From Hypsibius dujardini (taxonomy: Eukaryota; Tardigrada; Eutardigrada; Parachela; Hypsibiidae), in NCBI GenBank assembly GCA_001579985.1, contig LRSR01010939.1:1-24019 (forward strand): DNA of 24,019 nucleotides. The letters are read 5' to 3'. Position 1 is the stretch's first letter; every line of letters starts with the position of its first letter. Under the pieces are notes generated by a model. It worked only from the letters and a program-made list of their open reading frames with translations, was not told the origin of the DNA and did not search any database. A program made the translations under genes and the position numbers. This document shows, one piece after another, positions 11,901 through 20,215 of the stretch.

Positions 11901-12393
11901 GAGTGGTTCGATTTGGTCAGTGGTTCGAACCACGCAGCAATGGTTCGATTTGAGTGGTTCGATTTGGTTGGTGGTTGGAACCACGCAGGAGTGGTTCGAT
12001 TTGGTTATTGGTTGGAACCACGCAGGAGTGGTTCGATTTGAGTGGTGCGAACCACGTAGGGGTGGTTCGATTTGAGTGGTGCGAACCACGTAGGGGTGGT
12101 TCGATTTGGTTGATAGTTGGAACAACGCAGGAGTGGTTCGATTTGAGTGGTTCGATTTGGTTGGTGGTTCGAACCACGCAGGAGTGGTTCGATTTGGTTA
12201 GTGGTTGGAACCACGCAGCAATGGTTCGATTTGAGTGGTTCGATTGGGTTGGTGGTTGGAACCACGCAGGAGTGGTTCGATTTGGTTAGTGGTTGGAACC
12301 ACGCAGGAGTGGTTCGATTTGAGTGGTGCGAACCACGTAGGGGTGGTTCGATTTGGTTGGTGGTTGGAACACGCAGGAGTGGTTCGATTTGAT
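11901..12393. repeat. Palindromic minisatellite of two mixed modules
   Basis: The array mixes a roughly 14-bp module (GAGTGGTTCGATTT) with a roughly 23-bp module containing GTGGTTGGAACCACG or GTGGTGCGAACCACG. Each longer module is a short inverted repeat (GTGG..CCAC), so single strands could form many small hairpins. GGTTCGAACC resembles the B-box of tRNA promoters. An 11-bp direct repeat, CTGCTAATTAC, flanks the array at 11881-11891 and 12491-12501. All six frames look partly open only because of the repeat. Confidence 0.88.
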
Positions 12394-12915
12394 TGCCTTG
12401 TTTGAATCTTCAATGGAAGCCCTCTTGTAGCTCTGTTGAATTCTCCTTCAAGTTAAGTAAAACAATTGAGAAAGAAGGACACTGACGCAGCTGCTAATTA
12501 CTTTTAGTAAACGCCTATTGTTTTGCAATACATTGTAATGACTCCTTGGGATTGTGTTACATTACCTTCTCTCTGCGATAAACCTTGAAAGTACCGGGTG
12601 GGGTTTTCGATGAATCAAAACTGCACTAGACGCTACTACAGATGTCACTGCGCAGCAGATTCGGTGACACACGATCGAATGCCTGTAGTTTAGAATTCGA
12701 TGTATGGAAACCATCGCTTGTCATTTGGATACTTTGCAGGCAACAGTGGGATGTAATTTTGATGTTATTTGGACGTTTTTCCTTTGTATTCTCAGGTTAG
12801 AAGCAGAACGTGAGGCAGTTATCAGTGGTAAAGACCTACTTCATGGCATTAATTAATTGATTGACTCAGCTACCAGTTGCGCTTTTACCCTTTTCCTTGA
12901 AGTTTAGCTTGAAGA
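12394..12915. other. Spacer upstream of the F-box gene, possible 5' UTR intron
   Basis: This is unique-looking DNA without a supportable coding region. A TATTCTCAG acceptor-like site ending at 12796 and a GTGGTAAAG donor-like site near 12828 could bound a short 5' untranslated exon. A second pyrimidine-rich acceptor, AAGTTTAG, ends just before the start codon at 12916. No TATA box is evident. This splicing is only a suggestion. Confidence 0.3.
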
Positions 12916-14386
12916 ATGTCCACATCCTCGCAAGTTGCCCTGGGCAGGTCTCCATTCAGCACCGAGTCGCAACAGATCGTGACCACGGACTCTGAAATCC
13001 CGGACGCCGGCTTCGACTCCCTTCCGCCAGAGATGCTGGTCAAAATCTTTGTGAAATGGGACGCTGTACAACGAGTCCAGCTGCAAAGGTATAGTTAAGC
13101 TCTACATGCTTCTGGGTACTTTTATCTGCCTGACAAGCTGGTCTCGCTGTCTGCCAGCATGTCTGTCTGTCTGTTTGTCTGTCTATCTGTCTGTCTGTCT
13201 TTTTGTCTGTCTGTCTTGTTTGTCTGTCTGTCTGTCTGTCCTGTTTGTCTGTCTGTCTGTCTGTCTTTTTGTCTGTCTGTCTTGTTTGTCTGTCTGTCTG
13301 TCTGTCCTGTTTGTCTGTCTGTCTGCCTGGCTGTTTCGGATCCGGTCTGTCTGCTTGTCTGTCTTATATAACTATTGCTATGCATCTCACAGGGTGTGCC
13401 ACCGCTGGCACAGTCTCCTCGCCAGTCCGATACAGCGAGACGTCCGCATAACGGACCCAAATCGCTTTCTGGCTCTCTTCCAGGGAAGCAGTTACGGTTC
13501 TCACAATCCCCTCCAAACCCACCTTGGCCGGATGATGGGCCCTACAACGCGTTGCTTGACCGTTCAGGGTCCGAGCAGCTGCCTAGACAATCCGACACGG
13601 CTGCTCCACGCTTTAGCCCTCGGCAAAATCTCCGCCGTCTGCCCGAGCTTGTCCCGCCTCACCTTCACCGACGGATGGGTCACGGTCTCGTTGTTTGACC
13701 GTGTTCCCGCGTCCGTGCAGACGATCACACTGCGCAACGTCAAGGTGGCTCACATCACCGCCATCCATCCCATGATCTACTGCCACGATGTGAACATCGC
13801 GGACACGGTGACGGTGATGCGGAAGGAACCGGGCTTGGGAGGATTTAAGGCGGCCTTCTTCGAGGTGGTCGAGCGATACGCGCCTCGGCTGTCAGCGGAG
13901 GGAATCTCACAGCTCGCGGGACGGATTTTGGCCGTGACCAATTGGAACACCATTGCCCGAATTGATCGGATCGTTAAGACGTACGAACGCATAACATAAG
14001 AGCATGTACGAGTACAGGGATGGCAATGGGAAGGGAAGAGACCGATGGGTTATTGTTGCGTAAGAAACATACACAATTCGGAAATTCGGCTTACTCGATC
14101 CAAAAACGTAGTACTACTACTACTACTACTACAGCGTAGTACTACTAGTACAGCGTAGTACTAGTTCCATTTTAACTTGACCTTTGGTGCCATTTTTAGG
14201 TTTAGCGTGTGTGTTTTCCATCTCTAGGCTTAGCGTGTGTGTTTTTAGATTTCATGCTTTTTAATCTCGGAATTGTATTTCAGGCGAGAGAGGGACTTCA
14301 TTCCGAGCGAACTGCCAAAGTTGAAAAACGTGACGCTGTGGGAGCTGCACACCTTCCTGTTCGGCCATAATGCACCGTTGATTTGA
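12916..14386 (+). CDS. F-box protein (two certain exons, probable third)
   Basis: F-box proteins are substrate adaptors of SCF (Skp1-cullin-F-box) ubiquitin ligases. Exon 1 (12916-13088) begins with ATG and ends with phase 2. Exon 2 begins at 13393. Joined across the intron they read a classic F-box at about residues 33-67: FDSLPPEMLVKIF, then VQLQRVCHRWHSLL. The rest shows weak leucine-rich-repeat character (VPASVQTITLRNVKV). Exon 2 can run on to a TAA at 13997-13999, giving 259 residues. Alternatively it ends at 13980 with a GTACGA donor and joins 14284-14386, whose in-frame reading RERDFIPSELPKLKNVTLWE looks like another leucine-rich segment, giving 287 residues. I prefer the three-exon model, but the donor is weak. 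The substrate is unknown. An AATAAA at 14833-14838 is a possible poly(A) signal. Confidence 0.82.
13157..13370 (+). repeat. (CTGT)n repeat in the F-box gene intron
   Basis: CTGT repeats form a higher-order unit of about 50-55 bp: a CTGTCTGTCTTTTTGTC block and a CTGTCCTGTTTGTC block, with the set present twice. They fill most of intron 13089-13392. Confidence 0.9.
14015..14033 (+). mobile_element. Isolated hAT-like terminus relic
   Basis: CAGGGATGGCAATGGGAAG shares the 12-base block AGGGATGGCAAT with the right terminus (reverse complement) of the complete element at 15239-16270. No matching opposite end is visible nearby, so this may be a truncated related copy or a chance match. Confidence 0.35.
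14108..14166. repeat. (TAC)n / CAGCGTAGTACTA short repeats
   Basis: A TACTACTAC microsatellite is followed by two copies of an ACAGCGTAGTACTA unit, which contains small palindromes such as AGTACT. The block lies in the candidate last intron of the F-box gene. Confidence 0.6.
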
Positions 14387-14446
14387 CAGGAGTGTCCGTT
14401 TAAATCCACAAATATCGGTATTATCAAAATTACACTCGTATTATTT

Positions 14447-14721
14447 GTCGCTTGTTAGAGTTTTAATATTTGTCGCTTATTAGAGCCTTAATAGTTGCCG
14501 CTTATTAGAGCCTTAATAGTTGTCGGTTGTTAGAGCCTTATTAGTTGTCGGTTGCTAGAACCTTATTATTTTTCGCTTATTAAAGCCTTATTATTTGTCG
14601 CTTATTAGAGCCTTATTAGTTGTCGGTTGTTAGAATCTTATTATTTGTCGGTTGTTAGAGCCTTATTAGTTGTCGGTTGTTAGAGCCTTAATATTTGTCG
14701 GTTGTTAGAGCCTTAATATAT
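14447..14721 (+). repeat. 25-bp tandem repeat, 11 copies
   Basis: Eleven consecutive 25-base units of the form GTCGGTTGTTAGAGCCTTAT plus TAGTT end to end, with a few substitutions and no length changes. The array starts 60 bp after the possible last F-box stop codon (14384-14386), so it may be transcribed in that 3' UTR. Confidence 0.9.
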
Positions 14722-15213
14722 GACGACGGACTCTCTTTTTTCATTTTCCTACTCACGATTTATCGAAATGGTTCATCCTGAGTTATGGTAAAGCCATCTT
14801 CTGTCACAGTAGTTTCTACGCTGCGAATGTTAAATAAAAATACGGAAGGTATGTCACAATTATTTTCCGAATACCGATTGCACTAACAACGCACAATAGA
14901 ACGGTGCGGCCGTATCCCTGTTTTAGACTCCCAAAATATTGGAATGTGATGCAAAAGTACTCTATTCCGTCGCCAGCACGCACTAGCTTACGAGCTATGG
15001 AACACAAACTTGGTCCTCCTACGGGTGTTTGTGTGCGCTTCAACAGTCAGCTATCGGCTTAATCTGGCTTATCCTTCAATGTAATTTACAACACACAATG
15101 ATTCGCCATTCATATTCTAAACATCAGAGAGGAGTTTTGAAAGGGTTGGGGAATGGAGAGAACAGCATGAATTGACATTGCGGGATTCTGCTTGAGAATG
15201 TGAACAAGACTAC
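14722..15213. other. Intergenic, nothing recognised
   Basis: AT-rich unique DNA with a possible plus-strand poly(A) signal AATAAA at 14833-14838. I see no supportable coding exon or RNA gene. Confidence 0.4.
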
Positions 15214-15238
15214 CGTTCCATAGTTCTACTATGGAACG
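15214..15238. repeat. 10-bp perfect inverted repeat abutting the hAT-like element
   Basis: CGTTCCATAG (15214-15223) and CTATGGAACG (15229-15238) form a perfect 10-bp stem with a 5-base loop. The right arm contains the left target-site duplication of the adjacent transposon. Confidence 0.75.
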
Positions 15239-15249
15239 TAGGGATGGAA

Positions 15250-15455
15250 ATTATGCGGTTTGGGTCGTGGGCGGTTTGGGTCGTGGGTGGTTTGGGTCGT
15301 GGGCGGTTTGGGTTGTGGGCGGTTTGGGTCGTGGGTGGTTTGGGTTGTGGGCGGTTTGGGTCGTGGGTGGTTTGGGTCGTTGGCGGTTTGGGTCGTGGGT
15401 GATTTGGGTCGTTGGCGGTTTGGGTCGTTGGCGGTTTGGGTTGTGGGCGGTTTGG
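15250..15455 (+). repeat. 16-bp G-rich array inside the hAT-like element
   Basis: About 12-13 copies of GTTTGGGTCGTGGGCG and variants. Each unit holds two GGG runs a few bases apart, fitting the G-quadruplex pattern. Because 16 is not a multiple of three, the repeat reads open in several frames. Confidence 0.9.
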
Positions 15456-15984
15456 ATTTCAAACCGCTTCAAGTAGTTTGGGTCAAACTTCAAATCGCAC
15501 CACACGGTTCAAACCGTTACGGTAACGGTTTAGGCGGTTTGGGTTACGCGACAGAAAGTGTATGTACTGGTTTACGCTGTGCAGCTTCTTTATTGTCAAG
15601 TTCATCCCGCCGCACCTGTGCTGCGAAGGAAATGGTCGGTTGGCTGAAACGGACACGATTCGAAGGCACGTTTTGAAAAAGTATAATCAAAACTAGACCA
15701 TGCACACTGCAAGAAACTAGTTGTAAGAAACTACAAAGCTGTCAGTGTGAGCTGACTGATGAAAATGGCAAAGAAAATATGCACCGCTAAACTGGGATTG
15801 TTCTCTTTGCGACCGCAATACTGACACTAGAAAATGTAGCAACTTGCTACTAGGAACTTTGCGTATCTTCCCTGTCCGATATATATGTGTTTCTAAACCG
15901 GTTCGTTATCCGGTTTGCGGTTCGGTTTGTAGGCGGTTTCATTTTCAAACTGCGTAATTCCGGACGTTCTCGATTCTGAACCGG

Positions 15985-16255
15985 TTTAAACTGTTTGGGT
16001 TCGGTTCAAACCGCGTCACTCGGTTCGGTTCAAACTGCGTCACTCGGTTCGGTTCAAACCGCGTCACTCGGTTCGGTTCAAATCGCGTCACTCGGTTCGG
16101 TTCAAACCGCGTCACTCGGTTCGGTTTAAACCGCGTCACTCGGTTCAGTTCAAACCGCGTCACTCGGTTCGGTTTAAACCGCGTCACTCGGTTCAGTTCA
16201 AACCGCGTCACTCGGTTCGATTCAATCTGCGTCACTCGGTTCCGTTCAAATCGCG
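15985..16255. repeat. 24-bp array inside the hAT-like element
   Basis: About 11 copies of a 24-bp unit made of CGGTTCGGTTCAAACCGCG plus TCACT. Each holds an inverted pair GGTT..AACC. Because 24 is divisible by three, the minus strand reads as a periodic 8-residue peptide, which is not evidence of coding. Confidence 0.9.
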
Positions 16256-16343
16256 TAATTGCCATCCCTAATGGAACGATATGTAAGATATTACATAGTT
16301 GTATTTCGGACAGTGTCTTTCAGCAGGGTGAGCAGACGGGGCG

Positions 16344-17932
16344 TTACTCCGTGTACCGCCACAGCCCGGGATTACATCGCAAGGCTCGTTGCACTTTCGG
16401 CAGTGTCAATGCGAAGAGAATGGGATCGACAACCGTCTGACAAGCAGCCAGCGAGTTGGCCACCAGTAGATACGACGGTATCCACCGTCCCGGGATCGCA
16501 TGTTTCACGACGAAAAAGGCAATCCGTGGTCCGTAACACACCGTGGCACTGGTCGTCAACAGGGCCAAGATAAAGTACCGTTGACACGGAGGGTTCGAAC
16601 GACCGTCCACCTCCCGCACGCTGACAGAATCGTTCGGTGGTTTAGCAATAATATTTCCGTCGGTTGTTTTCTGCCTGGACAAGGGAACCATCCCGAGGAC
16701 GTTCGGTAAAGGGAGAATCGATTTCCGTGCTTTCACGCGACGTGTCGCTCTATACGTTGAGGCCACGACAAACGACGCCCACACCATCATCACCGGGACG
16801 GTGTAGACCAAGATATTGGTGAGGGAGCTGTAGACCGGGTCGGCAGCGATGTTGAAGTTGCACGTCATTTCCTCCGTCATTTCGCGGGATCGAAAGAGGA
16901 GAATGTCCAGCAGCCAGAACGGGAATTCCACTAGAAAAAGGTAGACCCATAGTCCAAAGCATATCGCGAGAGATCGCAGGCGGGATTGACCGACGCGGAA
17001 GGACACGGGACTGATGATGGCCCAGGCTCGGTTGACGGCTATCAGACCTACAGTAAATAATCAGCGGGTTTAGCTATCAGATTCAATTTGGCGTTTCTCA
17101 TGTATATTTATCGTAACCTAATGATGTGGGTTACGTCCTAGTTTAGGGACAGTATTCAGATTTTAAAAAATTTGATTATTTCTGATTTAAAATATTATTC
17201 TGAATCGATTGGCATTAGCCGAATTTCGATCGGAGATCAGGGGGCGGAGTTACAGCGCTCTATTTAGTCGTTTGCCCGCGAACGACCAAACTAGACAGAC
17301 AAGGCCAAACTAGACAAGGGGTGGTGCGCCTTCGTTACTGTTGAGTCTCGACCACTTGGTGCGGAGATGAAGAAAGCTAAATTTTATTTCGCGATAAGAT
17401 ATTTCACATTTCGTTGGTGCTCAATAAAAATCCTCTGGCTCTCTTTAAGACTTTTCGTTAAATGATTTTCGTTTTTTCCCCGTTTTTTCGTAGTTTTCCT
17501 AGTTTTCATGTAGACCCTGTAAAATGCGTGCAACAGTTTTCACAGACCGTGGGTGTTCAACGTGGCAGCGGACAGCATGCACAGACTGAGCAGGTAGAGG
17601 TCGCAGAGACGGACGTCGAAGTGCCAGTGACCGCGGTAGAGCGTGGCCAGGGCGGCCAGCGGGTACTGCACCAGGGTGGCGGTGATGTTGAGCCCGAGCA
17701 GGTGGAAGATGTTGACGGTGAACGCGCTGTGGAGGCTGCGGTCGCGGATGAAGACCACCATGACGGTGGTGTTGAGGAGGAACCCCGCGACCGAGACGGT
17801 CAGGCTGAAGATCGGGAGGAAGGTCCATGTGACAGGTTCAACGGTCGAATTGAAGCGTGAAGAATTTGCGAAGCCCGTTGAGAGGTTCGGATGGCTTGTG
17901 AGACCGTGAGAAATCAATACGGACCCATTCAT
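16344..17932 (-). CDS. Class A (rhodopsin-like) G protein-coupled receptor, orphan
   Basis: Exon 1 is 17932-17548 and exon 2 is 17047-16344; both are phase 1 at the junction, giving 362 residues. The start is the first ATG; the open frame upstream has no ATG. The short N-terminus has N-glycosylation sequons at NGS, NLS, NSS and NST. Hallmarks in order: N54 in helix 1, W103 in the first extracellular loop, C110 and C191 as the probable disulfide, NRA (134-136) in place of DRY at exactly the expected spacing from C110, W162 in helix 4, P213 in helix 5, CYGP (299-302) in place of CWxP, DPILF (336-340) in place of NPxxY, and C353 as a possible palmitoylation site. N82 stands where helix 2 usually has Asp. 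The ligand is unknown. The exon 1 donor, GTCTGT, is weak, but the joined reading LNTHGLIAVNRAW is convincing. Confidence 0.85.
17048..17547 (-). other. Single 500-bp GPCR intron
   Basis: The intron lies in the middle of transmembrane helix 3, just before the NRA motif. Its ends on the minus strand are GTCTGT and TGTAG. Apart from AT-rich stretches and a short AACTAGACA duplication near 17290-17317, I see nothing in it. Confidence 0.6.
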
Positions 17933-18099
17933 GGTGGTCGGAATTTCGGCTCCGACAAACGGGCCGACCGTCACGTGCAGAATATCACGGATCCGGCGGA
18001 AGGCGAACGACGAGACTGTGACCGTCGTAAAATGACAGACCTCAATGGGATGACGGAGGTCGGGAATCTTCAAGGGATAAATTAGTCACGCTACGCTGG

Positions 18100-18260
18100 A
18101 GCGAATAATATATAATAATAATATATATGATATATCTTAAGCGCTTAGTCGGACATTGCAATCGCTAAAAAAGTCCACAAACAGAGTAGCGATGAATACA
18201 CATGCGTGTGCACAATGCATAAGTGGGAGTGTATATCTGAATTCTATTCTAGTATATATC
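18100..18260. other. AT-rich spacer upstream of the GPCR
   Basis: TA/TAA microsatellite-like DNA at about 18105-18135 and again near 18250-18268 lies 170-340 bp upstream of the receptor's ATG. It could include TATA-like promoter sequence, but no specific element can be assigned. Confidence 0.3.
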
Positions 18261-18410
18261 TATATAGAAATGGGTGGAGTCCTGGAGGAGATTCTATAAG
18301 CGCATCTCGCGCAACAGTATTAGCTTGGCGGTTGTAAACAGGATTCCGGAAGTGCGTAGCTGGAGCATGCCCGAAGAGCCACTAACTCATGTGAGTTTTA
18401 TTTAATGACC

Positions 18411-18843
18411 GTCCCGGTCCGCCCCGGTCTGTCCCGGTCCATCCCGGTCCGCCCCGGTCTGTCCCAGTCTGTCCCAGTCTGTCCCGGTCCATCCCAGTCT
18501 GTCCCAGTCTGTTCCGGTCTGTCCCGGTCTGTCCCGGTCCGTCCCGGTCCGTCCCGGTCCGTCCCGGTCTGTCCCGGTCTGTCCCGGTCCGTCCCGGTCT
18601 GTCCCGGTCTGTCCCGGTCCATCCCGGTCCATCCCGGTCTGTCCCGGTCTGTCCCGGTCTGTCCCGGTCCATCCGGTCCATCCGGTCCGTCCCGGTCCAT
18701 CCGGTCCGTCCCGGTCCATCCGGTCCATCCGGTCTGTCCCGGTCTGTCCCGGTCCATCTCGCTCTGTCCCGGTCTGTCCCGGTCCATCCCGGTCTGTCCC
18801 GGTCTGTCCCGGTCCGTCCCGGTCTGTCCCGGTCTGTCCCGGT
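18411..18843. repeat. ~10-bp CCCGGTCTGT minisatellite
   Basis: About 43 units of GTCCCGGTCC, CTGTCCCGGT and CCATCCCGGT types, with several 9-bp units near 18670-18730. The minus strand has GGG runs spaced by about seven bases, fitting a loose G-quadruplex pattern. All frames are open on both strands through lack of stops; no protein is inferred. Confidence 0.92.
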
Positions 18844-19408
18844 AAATGCTCTTGGCCATGGTGGTTATTGTGGGCGTTTCAGCAACTCAATCTCTTATGT
18901 CTGGGAGCTGTATCGAATTTCGCTCTTAATTACAACACATGAGGATAAGGGCGTCATGGTGTGAGTCAAAGGACCTCCTCATCCCGCATGCATCGCCGAC
19001 TGCGATCAATAAGCCATTATGCAAGCCACAACCGTTTGAATTTTTGCAGTTCTTCCTCAAGCGGATCAGGGATGCGCAGTTCGTACAATTGTCTCGTATT
19101 CCGTTTCCTGACGTTGAAGAAGTAATTGCAGCGGATGTCTTTAAAGGAATTCGCATCCACATTGCGTGATTTAAAATCATCAGTTTCGGTTTCTTCGCGA
19201 GGCAAAGTTAGCGCGCTAGTCGAATTTCCAGTTTCGTAAACGGTTTGCTTGCTTCTCTCACCACAACGGCAAAACTCGTGCGAAAAAAAGCGCGGATGTC
19301 TGATACAACTATTCAGGCCGAATGGGCGGGGTATTAAGCCGGATACAACTCGGCTTTTTTCAGTGGCTTTGCTCTTTGTCTGTGGTTGCACACGACAAGA
19401 CAAAGGGT
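18844..19408. other. Intergenic, no supported gene
   Basis: Short open frames exist on both strands (plus 18939-19169; minus 19478-19017), but neither shows a known domain or good splice context. Small hairpins occur, for example CTTTGTCT paired with AGACAAAG at 19374-19405. Confidence 0.35.
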
Positions 19409-19553
19409 ACTGTACTGTCGCGATTCTAACGGCCAGCTTAGCCCCGCCTCCCCCGTGCAAGACTCTGTGTGACGTCACGGATTCAATTCCGGTCCGGGGT
19501 TGTAATTTACTGGTAGGGCCAAAAAACGGCCGTTAGAATCGCGACAGTACAGT
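19409..19553. mobile_element. Short MITE-like element with 26-bp perfect inverted repeats
   Basis: The arms at 19409-19434 and 19528-19553 are perfect reverse complements over 26 bp. The inner end of each arm is GGCC, and the sequence CTGTCGCG..CGCGACAG is bracketed by TA dinucleotides, which would fit a Tc1/mariner-type insertion. The 93-bp middle holds a perfect TGACGTCA palindrome (CRE-like) near 19469-19476. There is no coding capacity. Confidence 0.7.
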
Positions 19554-19866
19554 GAAGGTATTCAAAGTTGGCTTATTTGCAGCGATTATCTCGCTAATTC
19601 AAACTCGCTAATCTCCCTGGTTTTGAAGAAGATGAGCGAGAAAAGCAGCCAAGAAGCTGCTTTTCTCGGTTATCTCCTCGCTAATTGTGTGCATCTGTCT
19701 TGTCCATGAGTGGTCCATGTCAGTTGAGATTAGCGAAGGAGACACAGTCTCAGCTAAGCCAGGAGGGCGTGTCCTCGTATCACCGTTGCAAGGGCGTGCA
19801 AAACCAGGGAGATCAGCGAGTTTGAAATAATCGCTGCAAATAAGCCAACTTTGAATATCCTCACTG
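19550..19866. mobile_element. MITE with ~70-bp terminal inverted repeats (pogo/Tc1-like?)
   Basis: The left arm starts CAGTGAAGGTATTCAAAG and the right end is its near-perfect complement, finishing TTTGAATATCCTCACTG. The arms match for roughly 70 bp with few substitutions and one 8-bp insertion (CTCGCTAA) in the left arm. That insertion duplicates an adjacent CTCGCTAA motif. The left flank is TA but the right flank is GA, so a TA duplication would have to be partly decayed. The centre contains a 13-bp perfect hairpin (19637-19649 with 19656-19668). It overlaps the end of the 19409-19553 element, implying adjacent or nested insertion. Confidence 0.75.
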
Positions 19867-20215
19867 GAAAAAGCCTAAACATGGTGCGCGTATGAAGCAC
19901 TTCAATCATAAAACGGATATCTGATAGAGATTTCGAAGCTTTTAATTGGAGTATCCGACCTATGACCGAGACCGACAGATTTCCGCACGAGAAAGCAAAA
20001 ATAGCGGTGCCTTTTGTGAGAAGCCGCAGCTGATTCTTGTGAGTTGAGCGGTTGCATAGTCCCGTACCGAAATCAATTGCAGGAATAATGAAGGCTTCTT
20101 AGGTTGGCTAAACTAAACTAAGCTAAATTGAAATTTCTAGAAAATATTTCAAGTTTGGGTCCTCTAGTTTCTGAATACAAACTAATTAGGAGTTTTACGC
20201 ACTAAAGATTTAACT
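19867..20215. other. Intergenic, nothing recognised
   Basis: AT-rich DNA with short CTAAACTAAACTAAGCTAAA runs near 20108-20127. I see no coding, RNA or clear repeat signal. Confidence 0.35.

Larger units (their letters stand above)
15239..16270. mobile_element. Non-autonomous hAT-like DNA transposon, complete
   Basis: The 1,032-bp element begins TAGGGATGGAAATTATGCG and ends with the inverted counterpart (TAGGGATGGCAATTACGCG on the minus strand), about 21 of 24 bases matching. The 8-bp direct repeat ATGGAACG flanks it exactly at 15231-15238 and 16271-16278. An 8-bp duplication with TAGGG/CAGGG-type ends is characteristic of the hAT superfamily. Inside are a G-rich 16-bp array on the left (15250-15455), a unique core and a 24-bp array on the right (15985-16255). 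No transposase reading frame is present, so it would need an enzyme supplied from elsewhere. The perfect duplication argues for a fairly recent insertion. Open frames inside it are repeat artefacts. Confidence 0.85.

Noticed and set aside
11778-12413. Several overlapping Trp/Arg-rich open frames on both strands
   Set aside because: They follow the palindromic minisatellite, and there is no codon bias or start context.
15945-16265. Minus-strand 106-residue protein with 8-residue repeats (RVTRFEPN)
   Set aside because: The period of 24 bp is a multiple of three, which yields a regular peptide automatically. It lies inside the hAT-like element's array.
16585-16605. GGGTTCGAACG resembling a tRNA B-box
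   Set aside because: It lies in GPCR coding sequence, and no cloverleaf can be drawn around it.
17462-17909. Plus-strand open frames of 132 and 88 codons
   Set aside because: They are antisense to GPCR exon 1, whose minus-strand reading shows transmembrane helices and class A motifs.
18382-18859. Long open frames in several frames on both strands, encoding DRPGQTGTD-like repeats
   Set aside because: The roughly 10-bp minisatellite contains no stop codons in any frame, so the openness carries no coding evidence.
18939-19169. 76-codon plus-strand open frame
   Set aside because: It is short, has no known domain, and overlaps open frames on the other strand, so coding is not supported.
19017-19478. 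Minus-strand 153-codon open frame
   Set aside because: It has no recognisable domain, and its 5' part runs into the MITE arm at 19409. There is no conserved motif or splice logic to support it.
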